A stretch of DNA of 64,000 bases from Ctenosaura bakeri (GCA_948474755.1 CAOLHI010004243.1:122367-186366); one strand, 5' to 3'. Counted from the first letter of the stretch, positions 12,779-25,198 are shown. Made by a program: numbers and translations. The notes: generated by a model not told the origin, from the letters alone.

Positions 12779-13282
12779 TTAGGGCATGCTTATCTTAACT
12801 ACCCTGGAAAAACCCTTTGCTCCCACAAATGAGAAAAAAGACACACATATTATAAGCTGCCATTTGCAAGCAATTAAAAATAATTACAAGGTTTCTTATC
12901 TAGACATGGAAAGCAATTCTCTGAAAGATAATACTCTGTGCTGGGGTGCTACATTCAGAAAATGTATGGTCCAATCCTAAAACTTGCTGAACTAAACAAT
13001 AGCTTGGTTTATAATCCTGCAGTGAATAAAGAACAAAAGAATTGAGAACGGCAGTGATCAAAAGCAGCAATAGCTCTTCTTTTCCCATACAGACATAGGT
13101 ACACTGCTGACAGTGAGATGGGAGAGTGTGCTTCATAGCAAAGGCCAACAGTTTATAGCATTCCAGTGTTAGGTAAAAGTAACTGTTTCACTTGTTTTTA
13201 TTATACGCAAAAGTAGAGTTCTTTTAATTAACTGCAATGGTATTCACTTTAGGAGCCCTTGCATCTATCACTGTAACTCTTA
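12779..13282. other. Non-coding, nothing recognised
   Basis: AT-rich spacer before the GC-rich MITE; no supported feature. Confidence 0.4.
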
Positions 13283-13779
13283 GGCCCTTTCTGCAGCTTA
13301 CATTTTCGCAGAACTGGGGTGCGGGGATCACACGAGCAGCCTCCAGTGAGAGGCTCTTGTGTCCCCGCTGCTTCAGCTCTGCACGAGCAGCCTGCTCCCA
13401 AGCAGGCAGCACGAGAGCCCCGCCTCCTCCTTCCGCAGTGCAGCCTGGGAGCTTCCCAGGCTGCGCTGGGACAGGAAGCGTGACCGCCGCAGCTCCAGAG
13501 GCTCTGCGCGCATGGCAAGCATGCACGGGGCCCTGGAGCAATGCGCGATCATGCACAATTTTCGGCTGAAAGCTGAAAATGAAAAAGTGCATGAGTGGCA
13601 CCTGCCCTACCCTGGAGCATTGCGTGGCTGTGAGTGCGTCATGCAGATAGCTCCTCACAATCCGGCAATGCTCCAGGCGCCCTTTCACATGGCAAATGTA
13701 AAGGAACCATCTCCAGTTTTCAGTTTGGTGACCCTAGTTTTACCCATTGAAATAAGTGAGATGTCATGCGAAAAGGGCC
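13283..13779. mobile_element. GC-rich MITE, family A (GGCCC ends, 3-bp TSD)
   Basis: Ends are GGCCCTTTCTGCA and, on the other side, tgcgaaaagggcc. The element is flanked by TTA on both sides (13,280-13,282 and 13,780-13,782), a 3-bp target duplication typical of PIF/Harbinger. The interior is CpG- and GC-rich, so it stands out from its AT-rich flanks and makes long overlapping open frames on both strands (up to 179 codons). These are shadows, not genes: no family similarity, and homologous interiors at 26,332 and 48,692 do not keep the frames. Shared interior marks include 'gcagcctgggagcttcccag' and 'atcacacgagcagcc'. Confidence 0.8.
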
Positions 13780-13989
13780 TTACTTTAAGTGCTGCTCCTA
13801 GTTTGGCATCTGAACAAGTGTGCAAGTATTCCAACCTTTTAAATTTTGGAAGTGAGAAATTTACAACCGATCTAACGCAGTCTGAAGACATCACCTGATG
13901 ATGTAGCACAGTGGCTAAAAAACTGAGCTGTCCTTACTTCTGTTAAGAAATAGCCAGGGCCATCTTAGGAAAATTGGGCAAAGACTAAA

Positions 13990-14189
13990 GGTCTTTCCAC
14001 AATACATTGTTTTAGTGTTGTTATTCCACTTTCAACATCCTATGGAATTCTGGACTTTGTAGTTTACCACGGCCAAAGAACTCTCTGGCTGAGAATTCTA
14101 AATATCCTTCCCTAAACTGCAAACCCCAGGATTTTACAGGATGTTGAAAACAGAATAAAAGCACTGTAACAATTTAATGTGGAAAGGCC
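13990..14189. mobile_element. GGCC-type palindromic MITE, family B
   Basis: Left end ggtctttccacaatac and right end atgtggaaaggcc are inverted. Inner arms are 'tattccactttcaacatcct' and 'aggatgttgaaaacagaata'. The centre 'ccaaagaactctctggctgagaatt' matches the copy at 6,733. Target duplication is ambiguous. Confidence 0.7.
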
Positions 14190-14502
14190 ATTAATCATGC
14201 TTAGAACAACTGATTGAAATCAATGGCATGTGTTAGTTATGACTAACCATTATTCTTAATAGGTCTACTCTATCAATGACCAAGGACCTTGCCACTTTTA
14301 TTCTGCAAGACACTTGAGGGCTGACAAATGTTAGGATAGTATTTAGTTATCATTTTGCTAGACTTTTAATGTTTAATCTCCTCACCATCACCACACACAA
14401 ACACACTTTATTGATTTTATCTTGAATATTTTTAGCTGCTTTGGGTACTCTATAAACCAGAGATACTAAGAGCTATAAATGATGGGCAGAATTAAATAAT
14501 AA
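14190..14502. other. Non-coding, nothing recognised
   Basis: Short spacer; no supported feature. Confidence 0.4.
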
Positions 14503-14726
14503 GCACAATGGATCCTTCATATCTTCAGGAGTTCTGTTCCAGGACCCCCAGAAATGGAAAAGATCACAAATGCTTTCATCCTCTGCTATTAAATAGCACT
14601 GATGTGCCCACGAATGCTGCAGCACTTCTGTGCACATGTCGCCAGCATTGTAGATACAGGACACAACAATCTGCAATCACTTAAATTCACTGATCCAGAG
14701 ATTACTTATATGGAGGATCTACTGTA
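14503..14726. mobile_element. Tigger-like MITE
   Basis: Left 'caatggatccttcatatctt...gttctgttccaggacccccag' and right 'aaattcactgatccagaga...atatggaggatctactg' are inverted versions of the Tigger ends. A TA follows on the right. Confidence 0.65.
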
Positions 14727-14859
14727 CATAGATGGAGTGTTTACAATAATTCCATGGGATAATTCCCTAGAATATCCTAAAAATGTCCTCTGCCAAACAA
14801 AACAAAACAAAATCTGATTTCAACAAGTCATAGCGAGTATCTGCTAATTTATATCATAC

Positions 14860-15287
14860 GAGAGCCAAATGGTGTAATAGTTTGAGTGCTGGACTATAAG
14901 CATTTTCACATTATGCAATTATGGCAGTATTATTCCACTTTAACTGCCATGGCTGCATCCTATGAAATTGTAGGGTTTGTAACTTGCAGAGAATTCCAGT
15001 TACTCCTCCTTAAACTGCAAATCACAGACTTCCACAGAATGAAACTATCGCTGTCAGAGTGGAAGTATAGTGCTATAACTGTGTAGTTTGAAAGGGCTCT
15101 AGGACTCCGGGATAGCAGGGTTTGAATCCCTGCTGAGGCATGGAAACTCACTGAGTGACCATGGGCAAGTCACACTTTCTCAGCCTTAGAGGAAGGTGAC
15201 AGAAAACCTGTTCGGAATAAATCTTGTCAAGAAAACTCTAGGATACAGTCGCCATAATTACAAGTCAACTTGAAGGCACATAACAGC
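14860..15287 (+). mobile_element. tRNA-derived SINE split by a MITE
   Basis: The head reads 'ggtgtaatagtttgagtgct' and the B-box-like 'gggtttgaatccctgct'. Then comes 'gaccatgggcaagtcacact', and an RTE-like tail 'caagtcaacttgaaggcaca' ends in a CA/ACA-rich end. It is flanked by a 14-bp target duplication, AATTTATAT(C/T)ATAC, at 14,846-14,859 and 15,288-15,301 (one mismatch). Removing the MITE at 14,898-15,099 and its duplicated 3 bases leaves about 223 bp, a normal length for this family. Confidence 0.85.
14898..15099. mobile_element. GGCC-type MITE (subfamily C) nested in SINE
   Basis: Left terminus aagcattttcacattatgca and right terminus tgtgtagtttgaaagggctc are inverted. The inner arms (tattattccactttaactgc / cgctgtcagagtgga) and the centre 'gtttgtaacttgcagagaat' mark a subfamily related to family B. 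The flanking triplets are TAT (14,895-14,897) and TAG (15,100-15,102). The host SINE should read ...ggacTATgactc..., so TAG is best seen as a mutated TAT. Confidence 0.75.
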
Positions 15288-16491
15288 AATTTATATTATA
15301 CATGCAAATCCAGAAACAGATACATCTCACCACCATGGACAAGGCTGGGACAGATGTCCTGTGTGCCTCCTCATTCTCCTGTTCACATACTCAGTGTGGA
15401 TGCACAGCTTCAAGACAAGTCCCTGCTCTCCTCTTTTACGAGTATTGAAAGGATACCTGGACTCAAACAGAGGATGCTTTCTTAAGGTGTCTCTGGTTCT
15501 CTGAGAGAGACTTGCTGGCTGGCCAGCAAAATTTCTCTCTCTGATAGCCAGAGGGTACCTCCATTCTATCCTCACCTTCCTTGGTCAAAGATGGTTAGGA
15601 TTACCCTGCTCTGTGCTCAAAATGGGCTGCAAAAACATAAGGTTACTTCTGTCCTTATACCTTTGTTTGATCTTGTACTACAATACTCACCTTTAAAAAA
15701 AAACACCCATTTTCCACTATTATTGTTTGTAGAGCTTAAGCCCTGAGGCAGAAACAAACATCCTACATTGCACATCTTCAAAGCTTTCATTTAAAGTTTC
15801 AAGCTTTTAATCTCCCATCCCCCATATCTATCAATGAAAGAGCCCACAATGATCCTGGCCTGCTACAGATGGTTTCCTGTTCTTTCTGCCAAATGCGAAA
15901 CAGCTATAAAACTTGAAAAGAGTTTGAGGTTGTCACTTCATGAAAAATTACATTTTAGGGAGAAAATTAAATATGAGCCTCATCCTTTAATTGCTTAGCT
16001 TTAATCTTGTTTCAGAAATGAACCTTTTTTACCTCAAACCTCACCTCAAAGCTTCCGCTAACATCACCTGAAGGGCAAAATAGAGCTATGCGTTTCAGGC
16101 GAGTCTATGCTCTTGAACAGCAGCAACAACAACAGCAAAATAATAATAACCTGTTTCCATTTGAGGTTCTACCAAAATGACACCAGCACTGACGAAGTGA
16201 AGTTTCTTTGGCTCAGCTTCATAAAGATATGTAACATACCTAATAAGGAAGATATCTTTAGTTTAGACGAAGGGTGGGGTATAGATAATTTTAAGGAAAA
16301 AAAGTAAAATATGAAATAAAAATGAAGGGTGAGTAAAACAATATTTGAAGCATTTAGTCCTTTACGATGTTGAATTGGCCCCTGGGTTCACTGAATGGAG
16401 CTGCTTGATTAGGGATATACTTCATACATGAATATATTGACAGTAATAAGGTTGTCATCCTATGTATATATTACCAAGAATGCAATTCCAT
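15288..16491. other. Non-coding stretch, nothing recognised
   Basis: Contains a short CAA/AGC-rich tract near 16,118-16,145. No other feature. Confidence 0.45.
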
Positions 16492-16580
16492 GCTTACCTT
16501 TTTGGACTACAATTTCCATGACGGTGTCCGCAATGGCTGGTGAGACCTGAAGTCCAAAAAAGTAACATTTCCAAGCTCTG
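16492..16580. mobile_element. hAT-type palindromic MITE (CAGAGCTTG family)
   Basis: Arms 'tacctttttggactacaatt' and 'aagtccaaaaaagtaacatt' fold back, with the right terminus 'tccaagctctg'. The centre 'cgcaatggctggtgag' is typical. Confidence 0.65.
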
Positions 16581-17522
16581 GTTCCATGAGCCTACCAGGA
16601 TTTATGCTCTCCAGCCAAACCTTCCAGATAAACATGCATAGAGGTTGCATTCTTCAGAAGGTATGTGTTGTGACCATGCCTTGTATAAAGTAGTCTGCTG
16701 GATTCTTAATCTTTTGCTGGAAATTATTTTTAAGTAGGTTTTCAGGTTTTTAACTGTTTTAATCTTGTTTTAAACATGTTTTAATCATGTTTTTAAAATA
16801 ATTATTTTTTACTTGTAAGCTAATGTTTTAGCTTAATCTTTTTAAAATTATTACAAGCCATTTTGAATCCCATCTTGGGAGAAAAGTGGGATATAAATTA
16901 AATGAATGGCTGACTGAAACTGGTACTGTAGAGAAGAAATATACATAGGTACAGATAGTGGGGAGGACAGAATTACATAGGGAAGTTCTCAAATTTTCAT
17001 TTCCCTCCTCTTGTGAAGGAGGAACGATAACATTCATTTGGGAGCTTCTATGAGAGCCATATTTCTTCAAGCAGTTTCTCCATTCCATACCCAATTGGCA
17101 CAGGATGATACCCAAGGAGACAGCATATTTAGTGAAAAGCATCCTTTGTATAAGACAGCCCATGTTTTGAAAGGTGTTCATTCTGCTCAGCACTTAGGGC
17201 TAAACTGCACAAAATGATGGTAGAGGCAAAGAGTAGTATCTGTGATTAATTGTTAGAATCTTCTGTAGGTTTTTTTGTTTTCTTCTAAAATTTGATGACT
17301 TATTCATTAGCAGTTTCAAAGAGTTGTGCTGGAGATTATGGAAGTGGTACATCCCTTTGCTCTCAATCACTTCCCTAAAACTTCTATTCTATTAGCACCA
17401 TATTAGCTGTTCATCACAACAGTTTTTTAAACACTCATTAGATTAGCCAAGAAAAATATTTACTAAAGAGCCAAACATCAATACAATACCAAGTAAGCAA
17501 CAAAGTCAATCTGTTGAGAATA
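16581..17522. other. Non-coding stretch, nothing recognised
   Basis: An open minus-strand frame of 121 codons (16,828-17,193) has no recognisable similarity and no splice context. I do not call it a gene. Confidence 0.4.
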
Positions 17523-17999
17523 TAGTTGGCCCTCCACATTTGCGGGTTTGATTTTCACTGGTTTGATTATTTGCAAATTTATTTAACCCTTGTCCTGGCC
17601 TCAGGCACTTCTTTTCTGGGAGAAACTTCCCTTTTGGTAGCTTTGATTAGACCACACAGCCCTTTAAAAACCCACCTCTGGTTGTCGTTGTCGTCCTCCT
17701 CCTCCACCAGCTACTGCCTGGCCAGCTAAGGACAGCTTGCAGCCTGATTTCCCAGCATCACAAACCCTCTCCTGATGCCCCACACACACACAAGGAAGGA
17801 GATGGGTGAGAGAGAGAGGAAATTTAGAGTCATCATGCCCCTTCCCTCTCCTTTTCCTGATCTGGTTTGGACCCTGGGCCCTGCTCTTCCTACCATGCTT
17901 CAGCCTCCTTCCCACAGAGACACATTTTATTATTTTCAATTTTTCTACTTTTATAGGGATCCTCTGCCCCTAAACCTAGCAACCATGGAGAGCCAATTG
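17523..17999. mobile_element. Tigger-like MITE, about 477 bp, TA target sites
   Basis: Begins tagttggccctccacatttg and ends 'catggagagccaattg', with TA on both sides (17,521-17,522 and 18,000-18,001). The opening block 'gggtttgattttcactggtt', 'tgattatttgcaaattt' recurs in inverted orientation at 57,600-57,675, confirming a repeat family. The interior has lost coding capacity. Confidence 0.75.
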
Positions 18000-18082
18000 T
18001 AATGCTTGTTTTGAAAAGTCTCAATAATAATAATATAATTTCAGTCCTGCAAATGCCTATCCAACATAGCACCATTTATACA

Positions 18083-18102
18083 CAAGAGAGAGAGAGAGAG
18101 AT
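18083..18102. repeat. (GA)n microsatellite
   Basis: Short pure GA run. Confidence 0.9.
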
Positions 18103-19737
18103 GAGCTGGCTTTGGAGAATCCCAGACTTTGTATAAGTAGAAACTTCATCAGGGAGGAGAAAACTTAAAAGTCCTGCATGAGTGGGCAAGGCAAAACTGT
18201 TCAGTGGGGGCTGAATACTTTCTGACTGTTGGAGAAAGCAATGGAGAACAAGAGGGATAGGGAATGGAATTAAGTATCTGGATGAAGAGCATGGTTGACT
18301 GCTCGGAACTCTAGACGAGTCTCCTCAATGCAGCAAAATTTTATTAGAAGTCCCATTTGTTCAGCACTAATAGAGCAGTGCCCACCCTAGCACTACATTT
18401 CAATTGTGAAGTATGTCATTAAATATCAATATTGTCCATGCCATTGTATTTCCAATTTCTATATATGGTTGTGAAGACTTGACAGCGAAGATAGCTTAGA
18501 GGAAGAAAATTATACCACTTGAAATGTTCTGCTGGAGGAGAGTACTACACATATTATGGACTTCCAAAAAGACAGGTGAATGGGTCCTGGAGTAAATCAA
18601 GCCTGAACAGTCCCTAGACGCCAATATGACTAAACTGAGCATAAGAAAAATACTGGTTTTGCCACACTCTCCTTCCCTCTCTCCTGGTATATGGTATGGT
18701 GGGCAAAGTATGGCCCCAGGGCCACATACACTGGCTAAGGCCGCACCCCATGGACAGCTGTCTGGTGAAAAAAGAGTCAGTGAGTGGCCTCTCCTGGAAG
18801 ATTCCAGGAATCACAACTCACCTTTCAAAATTAAGGCTGCTTCCAGATTGGGGAGGAGGAAGTCTATTGAAACATAGTGTAGACAATTTTCAATTCTTTT
18901 TTGTTTTGATTTGTTTTGCATCTTCTTATTCACAAGTTGCATTTGGTCTCTTTCACGACATATTTCAAGTTTCCCTCCCTTCCTCTCTCTGATCATTTGT
19001 CATATCCAGTCTCATGCAACATTTCAGAAAATGATTTTCACCCATTTCCACTGAGCCTTTTCCTCCTCCACCTCCTCCACCTCTAGAATCAAAGTGCTAA
19101 AAGTGTTTTAGTGATATTACACTAGTTAAGCATTAGGACTGCTTTAGTGCTAACACACCTTTCTCTCATTTGATCTTTGTTGAATCTCTGCCCTGGAAAA
19201 AACTATGTCTACTGGAGGCAGCCCTCTTAGCTAGTTCAAAGAATGTAGAAATAAGCAAGGCAAGCATGGATACATTTCATTTCAGAAAATACTGGGTTAA
19301 CTTAAATTGACCTGAAGAGTGGGAATGAAAAGTGAGAATTGCAGGAGGTCCCAGGAAACATGTCAGGATGAAGAAAACATCACGTGGATCTCCAAAATAA
19401 AATCAGTTTGATAAAACCTGAGACTTCCAGAATTTTTCCCTCTCAACATAAGGTACTCTGTGTTGCAGAGGGCACCAAAATCCTTCAATTTTTTTTTTTT
19501 AAAGTCTGATTTTAAAAACCAGAAGTGGACTCTTTGGGCATGGCCTGTTTTTGTTTTCATTTTCAGCATTTTTGACATTTAGTGTGGACCCCTCAAAGGG
19601 TCTCAGGGCAGAAAATTGTTTCAATATACAGAATGAAAAATTAATGAAGTCACACTTAATGGCTTGTGTCTTTAGGAAGATGCAGTTAATTGCAGAACTT
19701 TGAATGGATGAGCACCACTATCACTTTCCCCCATCCT
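18103..19737. other. Non-coding stretch, nothing recognised
   Basis: No repeat ends or supported ORFs; a T-run lies near 19,490. Confidence 0.45.
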
Positions 19738-19797
19738 GAGAGAGAGAGAGAGAGAGAGAAGAAAAGAAATGAAAAGAAAAGAAAAGAAAAAGAAAGA
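19738..19797. repeat. (GA)n-(GAAAA)n purine microsatellite
   Basis: GA dinucleotides followed by GAAAA pentamers, all purine on the plus strand. Confidence 0.95.
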
Positions 19798-20366
19798 GTG
19801 ACTAGCAAAAAGGCGCTCAGGATAGAATTGTTGGAATAAGCATTTCAGCTTTGGCAATGCAGTCTTGTTAAATTTTAAGAAAAAATAATGTTCTTAAATG
19901 CAGAGGATGGGGCAGATATCATAAAAGTGACATCTGCCATGGAAAGGGCATAATGTGTGCAAGGAAAATATGTGGAATAATGTGTGTAATGTCCATCAAA
20001 CTGAGGCCATGGTGTGATGGATCACTCTCATGAAGTTTACAAATGAAAGACAAAGCCTGAGACAACAGCAGGCTATGGTATTTGAAAACTCCTCAAGCTT
20101 TTGGAAGCAGGAGGTCCCTGGTTTCCCTTGAGGAGCTATTGCTTCTCCCCTGTCATTGGTTGAGCTGCTGAGTTGCTTTTGAATTCTCACAAATATGCTG
20201 GTTGCTAATTAATAGAAGTGACTTTGATAATTAATCTTGAAAATACAGAACCAGTAAAAGGTTACAATTATGCACTAGCCTCTTGTGTGGACAAAAGTGC
20301 TCTTCTGCTGGCAGAGCCCTCTGATCTCAAGAATCTGCCAACAGACTGATCTACCGGCAGAACTGC
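19798..20366. other. Non-coding, nothing recognised
   Basis: No supported feature. Confidence 0.4.
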
Positions 20367-20735
20367 ATACTCTCCAATGGTCCCAGTTTGGTAGGGACAT
20401 TCCTGATTAAGCCTTTGTCATCCCACTTTTTCAGCTGCTATTGTTGTTGTTTTGTTCTTGTTGTGCCTTTTCCTCAAGACTGGTGGCTTACACACCTATC
20501 TCCTCCCACTTTCTCCCTTTGCTCTCTGCTTACTACAATTGCTGCAAACCTAGTTCAAAGTCTTCCAGTCCTTGGAGACAGCTGTAAGTTAAGCCAGGGC
20601 AAAAATTTTCCTAGGGAGTTTTCAAGAGCCATAGGCTGAGTGGGGTTTGGATTAAGCACAGTTACAGCAAGCTTAGCTCAGCTGGCCCTTTGCCATCTTA
20701 GCTAATTAGGGATGCACTTTAAGTGCCTCTTTTTA
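20367..20735. repeat. Dispersed repeat R1, copy 1
   Basis: Starts 'gcatactctccaatggtccc'. It shares with 25,199-25,558 a series of blocks in the same order: 'ggcaggRacaRtcctRatta', 'gtcatcccactttttcag', 'tactacaattgc' and 'gccatctt'. The right end is lost here. I cannot name the family; the ends of the second copy suggest a DNA-transposon MITE. Confidence 0.55.
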
Positions 20736-21447
20736 AACTCTCAGCATCCGAGCTCCTCTCTGTGGGTCTTACTTAAAGAAGCTTGTGCGGGGCAGTTCAG
20801 TAGCAGGACTTTTCTGTTGTATCCCCATGCTCATGGGGACTTCACTATTTTGGTACCATTTTATGTTGTTGTTGACTGGAAACTGGGGGGGGGCATGGCA
20901 ATAGAGTCAAAATTGTGACTAAGTAGTGATTGTGAGTACATAATATGCACAGTTAAGTAATTGTTTCATATTTACAACTGCTGCTTAAGTCATGATATCA
21001 AAACTATTGCCATGGTAATAACTCATCTTCCAACCTACTTTATTGGGCATCAGATTCATGAAGAGAAGTAGATCCACTCTGCCAAGAAACAGAGCACAAT
21101 TGAATGATCACTCTATCAGGTTTGAAGGGGTCAGGCCAAGACAAGTTACTTAGTTAAGTACTTAATTAAGTATAATCCAATACAGGCTTCTGGTCATTAT
21201 TGGTTTCACAGTCTATAGAGCTTTATCAACTGGAGTATTCAGCCATAGGATTCCATCCAAGAATCTAAGAATCACTGAGGTATTGTCATATAATGTGGCA
21301 TATTCCAAGCAATGTAGCTTTTTGTAATCTGTGATCCCATCTATGGTGATTTTATTCAGAAACTTTGCCAGTTCCTTTGGAATTGCTTGCATAGCACCTA
21401 TCACCACTGGAACTACAGATGTTTTTCGGAGGTGTTGGGAAAGCCAA
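20736..21447. other. Non-coding, nothing recognised
   Basis: No supported feature. Confidence 0.4.
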
Positions 21448-21535
21448 GATGATGATGATAATGGTGGTCGTGATGATGATGATTTTACTGCTAGTACTGT
21501 TAGTACTATTACTAGTACTACTACTACTATTGTTG
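21448..21535. repeat. Trinucleotide-rich tract (GAT)n / (TAC)n
   Basis: Imperfect GAT units, then imperfect TAG-TAC and ACT units. Confidence 0.9.
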
Positions 21536-21551
21536 TAAAATGCTTAAACCA

Positions 21552-21665
21552 GCTTTTCCCTCAACCTAGTACCTCCAGATGTTTTTGAACTATAACTCCC
21601 AATATTTCTTACTCTCAAGTCATACTTGCTGGGGATGAGAACTGCTGAAGTGCAAAACATTTGAC
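21552..21665. mobile_element. hAT-type MITE fragment
   Basis: The block 'cctccagatgtttttgaact', 'ataactcccaatatttctt' and later 'cttgctggggatgaga' is one arm of the 'catctggagggcc' palindrome. The other arm is degraded. Confidence 0.5.
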
Positions 21666-23975
21666 ACTTAACTAGTATGGCGAAGACTGGCCTAGTGAAA
21701 AATCTGTTTGATGAGGCTTTGAACAAATATGATAAACAAATACATAAATATATGAGTAAATATAAGTAAGGAAATAAGCTCTCCACCAGGCTGAAAGAAT
21801 ATGCCAAACTGGATTACACTGAAAAATATTGTGAGCACTGTAATCAGAGTCACAGCTAAACTAATGTAATTAACAATGTACTGTTGATACTAAGTTGTAC
21901 AAATTTACCTTAGCAGCTAGCCTGAGCTCATGGAAAATGCTTCTGCTTATAACACAACCTATTAATTTAAATGCAGATTGAATGATGCTTGGAAAAGTTA
22001 TAAATCCATATATCAGTATATCATCTAGGGAGAGAAAGAAAAAAAACTAAAATGATGTAGATCAGCAAGATTATTCCAAGAAAAAATAATCATGAATCAA
22101 AAACAGAAATCATGCAAAAAATGGATCCCTGGGGAGCTGTCAGGACACTGGTCATGTCAAAAAGATTAGAGATCTAAAATCTGTGCCAAAATGGGGCTAG
22201 TAATTGTTCTTATATTTTTAAAGTGATGTCTTTTCCAATAGATTCAACAGAACACAGCCACAAATACTGGCACACTTAATATTTTTTATTATTGTTCAAT
22301 ATGCCCCAGATGTTGTTGTTTGTATTTAAGTTCCAAATCTTGGAATCTTGATTCCACTAAAAAAATACGCAACACATTATTTATTGAATTTTTACTTAGC
22401 AATAGCATGATCTGAATACAACTTCAGTCTGGTGCAATTCTGATATTTATTTTAAGGTCAAAGTCTAATACTATAGTCTAATACATCTGCAGAATACAAT
22501 CCTATTCATGTCTATGCAGAGATAAGTTCTTTTAAAATCAATGGAGCTTACACTGAAATAATTGGATATTAGACTGAAGTCCCATATATAGTATAATTTT
22601 TCAGAAAAGTCATACCACTTCTTATATTTTATAATATTATTAACTCTTTCTAAAGTGTTCAAAGAACATGCCATGATAAATAGGAGCATGAACATTCATG
22701 CCCACAGGCAGCTGCACAATTCGAATGGTTTTAAAAAAAAAGCTATTGTTTAAGTCTGTGTCCAAGCAATAGATTTAAACACCTACCCCACCATCAATGC
22801 TTATTTGTTTATTTTAATTATCAACAGTACAACCCTGTACATGATTATTCAGCAGCACCAATGAATTTGGAAGGAGTTACTCTGAGGTAAATTTGTGTAG
22901 GATTTCACCCTGTTTTTGAATCTTATGTTTTAAGATCCAAGCCCTCAGAGGACAGTTTTTAGGAAATAAGAAACTAGGATTAAAGTATGAATACAATCAA
23001 TAACAAAACAATCTATACAGGACAATCAGATCAATATGTAATGAGCCAGAAGTTAAACACAGTGGAATGAAATAAAAACATCTTCTGAATCCCTCTGAAA
23101 ACAACAAGAAAGGAGACACCCAAGCCACAAGAAAAAAGGAATTCCAAAGATGTGGCACCATCATTTTAAAAAGTCTTGACTCCCACGTTAGCTACACTGA
23201 TCTCTCTCAGTGCTGGACCAGGTAGCAGCACTTCAGGCCAGTCTCATATCCTTTATACATAGTTAAGTGTGTTTTCCAACACTCTGATCTCAGAAGTTTT
23301 ATGGCTTTTACACTGACTTGGATCCAGAGTTCCCATGAGCAGCATTTTTTGCTACTCCTTCCCCTTGCATCCTCTCCCACCCTGAAAATCTGCTAGGGAG
23401 GATCTGTTGAACAGAGAATAAGAGTGAGAGATGGTAACCTATGGGACCTAGGGTGGCAATAGGAAAGGGGAACTGGAAGACATTGCATTCTCCTCCTGCT
23501 TTCTCTGGTGGGAGCTTTCACTGGATTGCAGTCTCTAGGATGAATGGTAGAAGTCTGTCCACGTGCAAAAAGACCCAGTCCATTTGAAAGGTAACACCAA
23601 CACTTTAATTGAAAGCAGTGCTGCCTGCCATCTTCTCCTATCTTCAAAGATAACACAACCGAATTCCATGCTATTTGTTACTGGACAATATGGCCCACAG
23701 TATTCTATGGTAAATTTAGGTAAGTCCATAATTAAAAAACAAAAAAACAAAAACCCAAAGACTTGGTGCTTTTTGACACACTTGCCAAGTCTTGTTGCCA
23801 TTGTTGTTGTGTGGAAAAATCCATGTAGCAGTTCTGATAAACATGGGGGCAAGCAAACATGAAATATGTGCATGGTCTGCTTCAGAATGATATAAATGAC
23901 TTCATCGGGAGTAGCTCAGCCACACAGCTAGAGCTAAGATCTCACTAAGTGCATTCAGGGATAGAAATGCTTGTT
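21666..23975. other. Mostly unrecognised; two 'gcaatcctat' palindrome remnants
   Basis: Near 22,492-22,560 (agaatacaatcctattcatg ... atcaatggagcttacactga) and 22,820-22,905 (agtacaaccctgtacatgat ... aggagttactctgaggtaa) are decayed copies of the palindrome noted at 11,703. The remainder shows nothing I can name. Confidence 0.4.
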
Positions 23976-24336
23976 TCTGACTTAATAACAACCCTAAAGT
24001 GAACTTATCACAGGTTGTCCTTGGCAAGATTTATCTAGATGGGGGGGGGTTGCTTTTGCTTTTGTCTGAAGGTGAGAGGGTGTGACTTGACCAAGGTCAC
24101 ACAGAGGGTGACCATGGCTGAACAGGGATTCCAACCCAGGTCTCCAGAATCATACCAGACTTCTGCACTGGACTATTATAACGCTATTATTCCACTTTCA
24201 ACATCCTATGGAATCCTGGGGTTTGCAGTTTGAAGAGGGGCCTAGGATGTTGAAAGTGGAATAATAGTGCTATAATAGTCTAGTGCGGAAATGGCCATAG
24301 TCTAATGGTAAAACCATTGCTCCACCAACTTGACCC
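23976..24336 (-). mobile_element. tRNA-derived SINE split by a MITE
   Basis: Minus-strand copy of the SINE at 14,860. The tail side is 'ttggcaagatttatctagat', the middle 'gacttgaccaaggtcacac', and the B-box region 'caacccaggtctccagaatc'. The head resumes after the MITE as 'gtctaatggtaaaaccattg'. The 3' tail is shortened. A G-run (about 24,040-24,049) sits in the middle. Confidence 0.8.
24155..24296. mobile_element. GGCC-type MITE family B, nested in SINE, TSD ATA
   Basis: Right end tagtgcggaaatggcc; the left end ccagacttctgcactgga is a mutated version. Exact ATA flanks (24,152-24,154 and 24,297-24,299). The host SINE reads through when the element and one ATA are removed, which fixes the duplication at 3 bp. 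Inner arms are 'attccactttcaacatccta' and 'taggatgttgaaagtggaat'. Confidence 0.85.
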
Positions 24337-25198
24337 ATCTTTTTAAATGGAAAATATCAAAGCCATGCTCAAAATTGCATACCGAATGATAGACTCTGAA
24401 TATGTTGGCATCTTTTCTTGGCAGGGTTCTCATGTCAAACCTTATAAGCTGCCAACTGTCAAAGAGTAATTACTGTTGAAAGTTATCTCTCACATCACAC
24501 TAACACACCTGGCAGGCCACCATCACCACCACCAGTACATGCAGTACCAGGGAGACACCAAAACAAGAGGTTTTATCAGGAGGCTGCTGGGCTGCCATGT
24601 GTGGGCTGGTGGGGCTGTTCAGGAGCTGACCCACAAAGATCAATAGCATTGTTTTGGTTTAAATGCTTGAGCCCTGCAACTAGAATACCTCTTTGAAGGC
24701 AGCCAGCCTCATTCTCCCTGCCCTAGGCCATTAGCACGAGGGCTGCAAGAAGTAAACAAAATCTGTTTGCTTCACACCTGCATATCCTGACAGAGGAAAA
24801 GTACACTATGACTGCATTATGCCATGATGACTCAGTTGTTTCTCCTTATGAAGGATTGCTCTTAAGGACTGAGACCAGTGCCTTTACTTCTTCATCAGTG
24901 ATCCTGTTGTATTACAGAGCTAAATTGGTAACCTATCCCACTTTCTTCATGATTTTAGACCAGTGGCACCAGTCACAGACCCCTTCAAAAATATGATGAA
25001 CATGGAAATCATTTTCCATTTCCATTTTCTTATCTCATTCAGAGAGGTCTCTTGAACAGAGTCAAGCCCTTAATTTTGACTGCCTTCTCCAATGTAATTA
25101 GGATGCAGGAATGGACAAAAAATCCAGTACCTAGTAGCATATGTATTGTAACTGGGCAAAGCAAGGTCTAAAATAACAGTTTGTACTGTAAGGCAGCA
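24337..25198. other. Non-coding, nothing recognised
   Basis: No repeat ends or supported ORFs. Confidence 0.4.

Noticed and set aside
13224..13898. Overlapping open frames of 154 and 179 codons on both strands
   Set aside because: They lie in a GC-rich MITE with terminal repeats and a TTA duplication; homologous copies do not preserve the frames.
16828..17193. 121-codon minus-strand frame
   Set aside because: No motif, no conserved neighbours; probably chance.
21448..21535. CRISPR-like or regulatory array
   Set aside because: Only an imperfect trinucleotide repeat; no spacer pattern, and the genome is vertebrate.
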